A DNA stretch of 22,374 nucleotides from Nitrospirota bacterium (GTDB lineage: Bacteria > Nitrospirota > Nitrospiria > Nitrospirales > UBA8639): positions 1,413,000 to 1,435,373 of the forward strand of contig CP070628.1 of assembly GCA_020355985.1 (NCBI GenBank). The letters run 5' to 3'. This document shows, in pieces, positions 16,476 through 22,374 of the stretch. A model generated the notes under the pieces. That model was not told the origin of the DNA. It did not search any database and saw only the letters and a program-made list of their open reading frames with translations. Within the stretch, counting starts at the first letter, position 1. The number at the start of each line of letters is the position of its first letter. The position numbers and the translations under genes are program-made.

Positions 16476-16804
16476 TGACCTCCCTCTCCACTTGATGGAC
16501 GAATACTGGAAATATGATCGCGTTGAAGCCGAATTTTTGTATTATCGGCTATTTGCAGTGTAACGGTTTCTTTATCTAAATTGGTCACGGTTCCCCAAAT
16601 CCCCGAGGACGTGATCACCTTATCGCCTTTTTTAATGGCCTCCAACAGTTCTCGTTGTTTTTTTTGCCGACGTTGTTGCGGCAAGATGAGCAAAAAATAA
16701 AACACCACAAAAATCAAGACAAAAGGGATAAGGGACAACAACCCTGCTGACGTATCGGGAGCTGCCCCCTCAGCTTGCGCCCATGCTTGCGAGACAAAAT
16801 TCAT
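16472..16804 (-). CDS. yajC: preprotein translocase subunit YajC
   Basis: The 110-residue protein has one transmembrane helix (about 23-42, ending FLLILPQQRRQKK). A basic cytoplasmic stretch and a small beta domain follow, with the motif KGDKVITSSGIWGTVTNLD, the hallmark of YajC. It associates with SecDF. GAGG lies 5 bases before the ATG. It sits 41 bases after tgt, and its stop overlaps the secD start, giving the common bacterial order tgt-yajC-secD-secF. Confidence 0.95.
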   Translation of the reverse strand: MNFVSQAWAQAEGAAPDTSAGLLSLIPFVLIFVVFYFLLILPQQRRQKKQRELLEAIKKGDKVITSSGIWGTVTNLDKETVTLQIADNTKIRLQRDHISSIRPSSGEGGQ

Positions 16805-16845
16805 AACGACCTCAGATTAACGACAAGTAGTTTAATAGACCTCAA

Positions 16846-18024
16846 TCAGTTCACCATATCCTGAACAAGCGCCTCACGAGTTTCAGGTTCGCGACGCAGA
16901 TAAAAATCCCTTCGATATTCTTCGAATCGATTCTGCCTGACGGCTTGGCGCAACTCGCGCATAAGCTTTCCATAATACCAAAGATTGTGCACAGTATTCA
17001 GTCGAACACCTAACATTTCTCGTGATATGAATAAATGCCGTAAATACGCGCGTGAAAATTGTTGGCATACCGGACAATCACAGTCAGCATCAACAGGATT
17101 GGGATCTTGGGTATAGCGGGTTTGCTTGATGAGAACCCGTCCAGTGGAAGAAAATAGCCAACCGGTTCGTGCATGCCGCGTGGGAATCACACAGTCAAAT
17201 AAATCCAACCCCCGAGCGACCCCTTCCACAATATCTTCGGGAAGCCCAACTCCCATGAGATAACGAGGACGATCAGAGGGAAGCAGCCCAATCACCGTCT
17301 CAATCATCTCAAACATGGCAGGTTTTTCTTCGCCTAACGATAAGCCCCCAAGGGCATATCCATCCATATCTAAAGAGACGAGCTCGTGAGTTGATTCCTG
17401 TCTCAACTCTGAAAACACACCTCCTTGAACAATCCCAAACAACCATTGATGAGGCTTCTTTGGGACCTCTGCACAACGCTTGGCCCAGCGAGTCGTACGC
17501 TTGACGGCTTCCTGTGCTTGCTGTTTCGTACATGGAAATGTCGGACAATGGTCCAGGACCATCATAATATCCGAACCAAGGGCTACTTGAATGGCCATGC
17601 TTTTTTCTGGCGAGAGCAGATGCCAATCCCCGTTAATATGGGAACGAAAGCCAACGCCTTCTTCGGTAATCTCACAGAGATTGGCCAAGCTCACCATTTG
17701 ATAACCACCACTATCCGTGAGAATGGCTCCAGGCCATTTCATAAACTCATGCAACCCACCATGAGATTCAATCAGCTCATGACCAGGTCGAAGAAATAAA
17801 TGATAGGCATTGGACAAAATCATCTGAAAACCAGAATCGCGAACTTCATCGGGATGTAAGCCTTTTACCGACCCTTGTGAACCCACCGGCATAAAAGCCG
17901 GAGTTTCAATATCTCCATGTGAAGTAGACAACAGCCCGACTCGAGCCCCAGATGCGGAAGTCTGGTGGACGGAAAAACTATTCGTGCCTGAAGAGGCGAT
18001 AGATGGATGTTCAGAGAGAGTCAT
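16846..18024 (-). CDS. tgt: queuine tRNA-ribosyltransferase (tRNA-guanine transglycosylase)
   Basis: This 392-residue enzyme exchanges G34 of tRNAs with GUN anticodons for the queuosine precursor preQ1. Key positions are visible: D104 in LTDSGGYQM (general base), the substrate-binding GIVQGG (197-202) and GGLSLGE (226-232), the nucleophile D277 in FDCVIPTRHARTG, and zinc ligands C315, C317, C320 and H346 (CDCPVC...NTVHN). Two substitutions stand out. The usual DEC of the guanine pocket reads D158-H159-C160, and the usual PTRNARNG reads PTRHARTG. The fold and catalytic residues are otherwise intact. It lies 22 bases after argS and 41 before yajC, so it is part of one operon. No clear ribosome site precedes the ATG. 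Confidence 0.95.
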   Translation of the reverse strand: MTLSEHPSIASSGTNSFSVHQTSASGARVGLLSTSHGDIETPAFMPVGSQGSVKGLHPDEVRDSGFQMILSNAYHLFLRPGHELIESHGGLHEFMKWPGAILTDSGGYQMVSLANLCEITEEGVGFRSHINGDWHLLSPEKSMAIQVALGSDIMMVLDHCPTFPCTKQQAQEAVKRTTRWAKRCAEVPKKPHQWLFGIVQGGVFSELRQESTHELVSLDMDGYALGGLSLGEEKPAMFEMIETVIGLLPSDRPRYLMGVGLPEDIVEGVARGLDLFDCVIPTRHARTGWLFSSTGRVLIKQTRYTQDPNPVDADCDCPVCQQFSRAYLRHLFISREMLGVRLNTVHNLWYYGKLMRELRQAVRQNRFEEYRRDFYLRREPETREALVQDMVN

Positions 18025-18046
18025 GTAGGTTTAGTCTACCGATACA

Positions 18047-19828
18047 TTACATTTTCTCAGGAGAAGACATTCCAAGCACTGTGAGACCATTACAAAGCAC
18101 AGTCTGAACTTGGCGGAGCAGCGCCAATCGAGCTGCCGTTAAAGCAGGAGGGTGAGGGTCCTGGACGGATTCTTTTTCTGAGTCCAACGCCTTTCCATTC
18201 GTTTCCCATTGAACATCCTGAAGTCCATCTTCGGATTTCACCCCACTCTCCACAGGAGGAAGAACTCGATGTTTGTTGTAATAGGAATGTAATTGCGCGG
18301 CAAGCTCTTGAAGATAAAAGGTCACACGGTGGGGCTCTAACGCAATGGCACTTCCTTCGACAATGAACGGATATTGCGCCAGAGTCTTGATCAGTCTTAA
18401 ATCTTCCTCATGAAGCAATAAGGTGTGATCGACATCCTGAATGGCCGGGAGTGGCACCTGTCGTTCTTGGGCAACGCGGAATAAACTGGCTAATCGAGCA
18501 TGAGCATACTGCACATAATACACAGGGTTATCCGAAGACTGTTGCTTCGCTAATTCTAAATCAAAATCCAAATGTGTATCAGCCCGTCGCATTAAGAAGA
18601 AAAACTTCGCCGCATCGGACCCGACCTCCTCCAGCACCTCACGAAGGGTCACAAACTCCCCGGAACGTTTGGACATCTCAATCTTCTGTGTTCCTCGAAG
18701 CAAACTGACCATTTGCACCAACACGACTCGTAGCGACTCTTTGGAATGGCCAAAGGCCTGTACCGTCGCCTCCATTCGCGGGATATACCCATGATGGTCG
18801 GCACCCCAAATGTTAATGAGGGTGTCGAATCCTCGTGAAAATTTTTCACGATGATAGGCCATATCGGCTGCCAAATAGGTATAGCTCCCATCCTGTTTTT
18901 TGAGGACTCGATCTTTTTCGTCGCCGAATTCCGAAGAACGAAACCACAAAGCTCCATCTTCATCCTTAACCAGCTCTCGTTCCCGCAATTCATCTAATGT
19001 CAACTGAACGAGCCCCTTGGAATGAAGGGATGCCTCACTAAACCAGGTCTCAAATTTTACCCCAAAAGTTGCCAAATCATCCTTAATACCCTCTAACAAA
19101 ATTTGGCTGGCCACCTGAGCGCAGACAGTTTCTGCCTGGTCTGACGAGTTCTCCAACAAGGCCTCTCCATGGGTCTGAGCGACAGACTCAGCTAACGATT
19201 TAATATAGTCTCCATGGTATCCATCTTCTGGAAAGGATGGATCCTTCCCCCAATATTCTCGATAGCGCGCATAGACCGAACGACCCAATAATTGAAGCTG
19301 GCGCCCCGCATCATTAATATAAAATTCCCGAGAAACCGTGAATCCCACAGAAGTCAAAAGCGAAGCTATCGCCTGACCCAGCGCAGCCCCTCGTCCATGT
19401 CCCACGTGTAACGGCCCGGTTGGATTCGCACTCACAAACTCCAAAAGAACGCGCTTCCCATTTCCTATGGAACTGGCCCCATAGGAAGCCCCTTGGTCCT
19501 GAATGGATTGCAACTCTTCCATCCAACGCATGGGATGAAGAGTCAGGTTCAAAAATCCTGGAGCAGCCACATCAATGCGCTGGAATAACTCCGGAAATTG
19601 TTCACGAAGACTTGTAGCCAATATCCCGGCAACCTTCAAGGGAGGTTGTCGCACCGTTGAGGCCAGTGTCATTGCCACATTGCAAGAAAAATCCCCCCAT
19701 TCAGATCGTTTGGGAGGCTCCACCAAAGGGAAGGGAATTGTCTCAATAGGTAATTGTCCAGATTCCTTGACCCTTTTCAGGGTAATGGCAATGGCCTCAA
19801 CCACCTGATTTTGGAGCAACGTCTTCAA
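18047..19828 (-). CDS. argS: arginyl-tRNA synthetase
   Basis: The 593-residue class I synthetase charges tRNA-Arg. It has the N-terminal Arg-tRNA additional domain (about 1-110), the HIGH-type signature LHVGHGRG (140-147) in SANPTGPLHVGH, the KMSKS-equivalent EMSKRSGEF (384-392), and a C-terminal DALR anticodon-binding domain ending in GMSSPEKM. The start is a TTG at 19828 with only a weak ribosome site; a stop lies six codons upstream in frame. An acidic, probably disordered insert of about 35 residues interrupts the DALR domain after YYNKHRVL. It is the first gene of the argS-tgt-yajC-secD-secF run. Confidence 0.95.
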   Translation of the reverse strand: MKTLLQNQVVEAIAITLKRVKESGQLPIETIPFPLVEPPKRSEWGDFSCNVAMTLASTVRQPPLKVAGILATSLREQFPELFQRIDVAAPGFLNLTLHPMRWMEELQSIQDQGASYGASSIGNGKRVLLEFVSANPTGPLHVGHGRGAALGQAIASLLTSVGFTVSREFYINDAGRQLQLLGRSVYARYREYWGKDPSFPEDGYHGDYIKSLAESVAQTHGEALLENSSDQAETVCAQVASQILLEGIKDDLATFGVKFETWFSEASLHSKGLVQLTLDELRERELVKDEDGALWFRSSEFGDEKDRVLKKQDGSYTYLAADMAYHREKFSRGFDTLINIWGADHHGYIPRMEATVQAFGHSKESLRVVLVQMVSLLRGTQKIEMSKRSGEFVTLREVLEEVGSDAAKFFFLMRRADTHLDFDLELAKQQSSDNPVYYVQYAHARLASLFRVAQERQVPLPAIQDVDHTLLLHEEDLRLIKTLAQYPFIVEGSAIALEPHRVTFYLQELAAQLHSYYNKHRVLPPVESGVKSEDGLQDVQWETNGKALDSEKESVQDPHPPALTAARLALLRQVQTVLCNGLTVLGMSSPEKM

Positions 19829-19877
19829 CTCAATCTTGCCTATCTATGCAAAAAATAAGGGTTTTATAGCCGCGGCG

Positions 19878-19906
19878 AATGTACCACAGGATTTTTAACA
19901 AGGCAA
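19878..19906 (-). promoter_or_regulatory. weak candidate promoter for the argS operon
   Basis: On the minus strand TTGCCT (19906-19901), a 17-base spacer and TACATT (19883-19878) match the consensus at 4/6 each, about 50 bases upstream of the TTG start of argS. Confidence 0.3.
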
Positions 19907-20009
19907 GGATTTCAGTGGCCCCGCACTAGGAATCACCGATGGACTAGAGTAATTCAAAAATTTTTTCCCAGTAAGAAGGTTCTTTGTACTGCTCAAAGCC
20001 TTATCAGGC

Positions 20010-20044
20010 AAAAAAGCCATAAACGACCTTTCTCGACATGGCTT
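20010..20044 (-). terminator. candidate intrinsic terminator downstream of mobA
   Basis: On the minus strand AAGCCAT (20044-20038) and ATGGCTT (20020-20014) form a perfect 7-pair stem with a 17-base loop, followed by a T run overlapping the arm (20015-20010). It lies about 137 bases past the mobA stop. The long loop makes it weaker than the other two terminators. Confidence 0.45.
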
Positions 20045-20180
20045 AATCCTCTCCTCCCCTTGGCACCAATAACAAACATTCCCCATAACCGAATATCTTC
20101 CCCTCTTAGGAAAATTTTGAATATGTCCAGCCTTCAAGGCCAGGAGTCTAACTCCCTTAATGAAAATTTAAAAATGGGCA

Positions 20181-20807
20181 TTAATGGCGAGAGAAATGGG
20201 AAGAAGTCTTCCGAGCGAATTCCAAATCAGCTGGGGTATTAATATTCAAAAATGATTTTCGATAAGGATCAATATCATCAAATAATGTTTCTTCTATAAT
20301 TTTTACGTTTAGCCCAGGTTGAGTAACGAGATTTTGAATTTTTAGGTCTCCTTTTTGAATCATTTGTTCAATAAAAGGAGCACAGTGTTTGGAATAACGG
20401 GCATGTAATGGCTGCAGCCCAGTGGAGAGTTTCACCACCACTACATCGCTGGCCGGCTGCAAACATAGGCGAGAAATACTTTCGTTTACTAAAAAAGGCA
20501 TATCGCAAGCCACAACAAAGATTAATGAATTTTTGGCTTCCAGCAGCCCCGTATACATCCCCCCCAAAGATCCTTTTTGGGGAATTTTGTCAGTCACTAA
20601 ACGAACAGGAAGATGTGAACAATCATAGTCTTCCTCAGCCGTGACAACGAGAATTTCATCAAATAGGTTGCCAATCAATCGACAGACCCGATCTAGAAAA
20701 GGTTCCCCATCCCAATAGAGGCGTCGTTTATCACGCCCCATTCGACGACTTTTCCCACCGCCGAGGATGACACCGGAAATATTTGGAAACTGAGGATGAG
20801 TCGGCAT
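20181..20807 (-). CDS. mobA: molybdenum cofactor guanylyltransferase
   Basis: This 208-residue protein transfers GMP from GTP to molybdopterin, giving the MGD cofactor used by DMSO-reductase-family enzymes. The nucleotide-binding signature GVILGGGKSRRMGRDK (12-27), GSLGGMYTGL (79-88) and the metal-binding CDMPF (101-105) are all present, and the length is normal for MobA. Its presence fits the molybdoenzyme parts elsewhere in the window. The ATG directly follows the T run of the terminator of the cytochrome gene, so there is no Shine-Dalgarno sequence. No other start codon precedes the essential glycine loop, so this start is either leaderless or reached by readthrough. It is followed by a 352-base gap before argS. 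Confidence 0.92.
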   Translation of the reverse strand: MPTHPQFPNISGVILGGGKSRRMGRDKRRLYWDGEPFLDRVCRLIGNLFDEILVVTAEEDYDCSHLPVRLVTDKIPQKGSLGGMYTGLLEAKNSLIFVVACDMPFLVNESISRLCLQPASDVVVVKLSTGLQPLHARYSKHCAPFIEQMIQKGDLKIQNLVTQPGLNVKIIEETLFDDIDPYRKSFLNINTPADLEFARKTSSHFSRH

Positions 20808-20839
20808 AAAAAAAGGGGGTGGGAACTTCCCACCCCCTT
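20808..20839 (-). terminator. perfect intrinsic terminator between the cytochrome gene and mobA
   Basis: On the minus strand AAGGGGGTGGGAA (20839-20827) and TTCCCACCCCCTT (20825-20813) are perfect 13-base complements around a single G. Seven Ts follow (20814-20808). The mobA ATG (20807-20805) begins at the very next base. It lies about 37 bases past the cytochrome stop. Confidence 0.92.
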
Positions 20840-20875
20840 CTCCAGATTTAATCTTAATTCTAATAAACCAGAGGC

Positions 20876-22374
20876 TTAGCTATTCCCCTGGGCTTTCCGC
20901 CGGTTAGACCTCCGGGTTAAAATCCAGCCTTCGACGATGACCAGGCCGACTGCAGCTAAGCCAGCATACCATTTAGCTTCGGCCGGTATCGGTGGTTGCA
21001 ATACCAGATAATAAAAGGCTGAGACGCCCATCTTCCGTCCCACATCGCCATTGTGGCCATCCCATACAAAGAAGTTAATGGGAATATATTTTCCTAACTC
21101 AATATAGGTATCCGATTCATAATCGGCCTTAAGCGGTCTGGATATAATGACCGTCCAACGCCCATCTTTCCATTCAGCTTTTTCCAGTTTGAGTTGTTCG
21201 GTAAAATCATCTCGATCTTCCAAGTCTTGATCCCAACCTGTGCCTTCATAAGCCACCAAGTTGCCATCAGCAGTCCATTTGGCAATATCAACTGGGAAGC
21301 CCTCATCACCCCAGAAATAACGGGGTTTCCTTGGAGCAGGGAGTTCTTGATATTTGATGGGCATTTGAAACGCCACACCATCATTAAATACCTGATAGCT
21401 ATTTTGCTTGGCGGCAATGGAGTCCGGATGCATCCCATCATCGTCAAACTTACTACCTCCAGGCTCTTGTTCAACAATTCCATAATCAGCAAGGTTAACT
21501 TCATACGGGTCCCAATCAACCTCATCCTCTTGAACACTCTTCGTCCGATCATCCCACCGGAACATCAGCGCCACGCGGTCCTCGTTGTAAACGGATTGTA
21601 CCCAAATATCGTCAATGCGGTTGACGAAGTTGCGTGGTTTATGGGTAATCTGCCCTCCCATAGCAACAATCCGTCGCCCTTCTTTTTCCCAGCGTTCATC
21701 ATACCAACGAGGGTCATGTTCATCGGTAGGTAAATCCCCTTCCACCATCACGGACGGAATGACGAAATTTACCTTTGGTTTATCCGTAAGAGGGTCAATG
21801 CCCCTGGGTTTGGCGGCTAAGAGTTCGGCGGCAATTTCATCCGTCACTTGCCCGCCCGCAATGTCCACGTCTTTGTCCCGCTCACACAGGTGGTTGACGT
21901 AATTGGCAATATGCCACCTGTCTTCAATTGTGGTGTTGTCAGCAAACGACGGCATAGGCGTACCATTGATCCCCGTCGAGAACGTTCGGAAAATATTTTT
22001 AACATTGTAGGCATCCTGACGGCTGCCTCGGAAATTCCAGCATTTATGCCAGTCGGCCGGTTGAATCGAGAATCCCCAGTCATCTTTTAAATTAAAGGCA
22101 TTGCCATCACCACGACCTTCAAGACCGTGACATTCAATACATTTACTTTCCACAACAAGCTCTGCGCCTCGCTTGATTGATTCAGCTGACGGCGGGACCG
22201 CAGCCGCTGCTAATTTTTCTAGTTCGAGGACATGGAGTTCCTCAAATTCCTCATCCTGCCAAGACCGATCTTGCACCAATTCCATGGTGACAAAAGCTAA
22301 GACATCTTTCATTTGTTGTTCAGTTAAAATGCCTTCCCAAGATGGCATGGCCGACCCCGGTAGACCATGAGTCA
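20876..22374 (-). CDS. membrane-anchored di-cytochrome c / NxrC-like gamma-subunit fusion, 5' end beyond the window
   Basis: The frame is open to the right edge (499 residues seen), so the N-terminus is missing. The visible part starts with THGLPGSAMPSWEGILTEQQ, the end of a cytochrome c domain whose M9 is the probable axial haem ligand. A second cytochrome c domain has CIECHGLEGRGDG (haem-binding C78, C81, H82) and GINGTPMPSF with its Met ligand. From about residue 195 to 455 follows a domain like the haem-b gamma subunit of ethylbenzene dehydrogenase, with AFQMPIKYQ (M337 a candidate ligand), VDIAKWTADG, WTVIISRPLK and INFFVWDG. One helix near the C-terminus (about 468-485) and a basic tail anchor it, leaving the haem domains outside. 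This suits passing electrons from a periplasmic molybdoenzyme to the membrane chain. mobA is downstream behind a strong terminator. Confidence 0.85.
   Translation of the reverse strand, partial: THGLPGSAMPSWEGILTEQQMKDVLAFVTMELVQDRSWQDEEFEELHVLELEKLAAAAVPPSAESIKRGAELVVESKCIECHGLEGRGDGNAFNLKDDWGFSIQPADWHKCWNFRGSRQDAYNVKNIFRTFSTGINGTPMPSFADNTTIEDRWHIANYVNHLCERDKDVDIAGGQVTDEIAAELLAAKPRGIDPLTDKPKVNFVIPSVMVEGDLPTDEHDPRWYDERWEKEGRRIVAMGGQITHKPRNFVNRIDDIWVQSVYNEDRVALMFRWDDRTKSVQEDEVDWDPYEVNLADYGIVEQEPGGSKFDDDGMHPDSIAAKQNSYQVFNDGVAFQMPIKYQELPAPRKPRYFWGDEGFPVDIAKWTADGNLVAYEGTGWDQDLEDRDDFTEQLKLEKAEWKDGRWTVIISRPLKADYESDTYIELGKYIPINFFVWDGHNGDVGRKMGVSAFYYLVLQPPIPAEAKWYAGLAAVGLVIVEGWILTRRSNRRKAQGNS

Larger units (their letters stand above)
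19829..20180. other. 352-base intergenic region between mobA and argS
   Basis: This gap holds a candidate mobA terminator (20010-20044) and a weak argS promoter (19878-19906), both on the minus strand. A small perfect stem, GGAGT-cta-ACTCC, lies at about 20149-20161 with no T run. I see no tRNA cloverleaf, known small RNA or convincing gene; a 63-codon minus-strand frame from about 20087 is discussed among the rejected items. Confidence 0.5.

Noticed and set aside
20060..20069. Palindrome TTGGCACCAA resembling the -24 half of a sigma-54 promoter.
   Set aside because: No TTGC element follows at the required spacing, so a sigma-54 promoter is not supported.
19898..20089. A 63-codon minus-strand frame beginning MGNVCYWCQGEERIKPC, between mobA and argS (also a longer TTG-start version to 20137).
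   Set aside because: The ribosome site is poorly placed, there is no recognisable fold, and a terminator-like stem with T run (20010-20044) lies within it. The CxxC is suggestive but not enough for a gene call.
21194..21733. A 179-codon plus-strand frame opposite the cytochrome fusion.
   Set aside because: It is antisense to clear domain motifs of the fusion protein and has no coding signs of its own.

Overview
The window most likely comes from the chromosome of a nitrite-oxidising Nitrospira-type bacterium (phylum Nitrospirota). The evidence is circumstantial. Two proteins related to the haem-b gamma subunit of type II DMSO-reductase-family enzymes (the NxrC / EbdC / DdhC type) share the window with a TorD/NarJ-type molybdoenzyme chaperone, a NapF/NapG-like four-cluster ferredoxin and mobA. 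The catalytic nxrA and nxrB genes are not here, so the link to nitrite oxidoreductase is inference. Base composition looks uniform and moderately AT-leaning. I see no tRNA, rRNA, CRISPR array, insertion sequence or phage gene.

Left part (1-7756, all minus strand). Transcription runs right to left. First comes an HExxH metalloprotein-like gene (7756-6758) coupled to a NapF/NapG-like ferredoxin gene (6755-6123), behind a good sigma-70-type promoter. After a 320-base gap with its own promoter come a TorD-type chaperone (5802-4831) and a Sec-exported NxrC-like subunit (4729-3776), closed by a strong terminator. Next is a separate unit: a B12-type radical SAM protein (3462-1690), a polytopic membrane protein (1621-506) and a TPR protein that runs off the left edge.

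Middle (8011-13790). A seven-bladed WD40 protein on the plus strand diverges from the metalloprotein gene. It converges on a two-component system made of a large dCache-HAMP-3xPAS histidine kinase and an NtrC-type sigma-54 activator whose genes overlap by 4 bases. The activator carries an unusual four-cysteine insert between its ATPase and DNA-binding domains.

Right part (13883-22374, all minus strand). A housekeeping cluster argS-tgt-yajC-secD-secF supplies arginyl-tRNA, queuosine tRNA modification and the SecDF-YajC export complex. Upstream lie mobA (molybdenum cofactor guanylylation) and, at the right edge, a truncated membrane-anchored protein with two cytochrome c domains fused to a gamma-subunit-like domain. 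A perfect terminator separates the last two and abuts the mobA start codon.

Taken together, much of the window fits supply, maturation and electron transfer for a molybdo-iron-sulfur oxidoreductase: bis-MGD synthesis (MobA), cofactor loading (TorD), iron-sulfur handling (NapF-like), haem gamma subunits and Sec export. The uncharacterised HExxH/zinc-ribbon protein is the most interesting unknown in that set.
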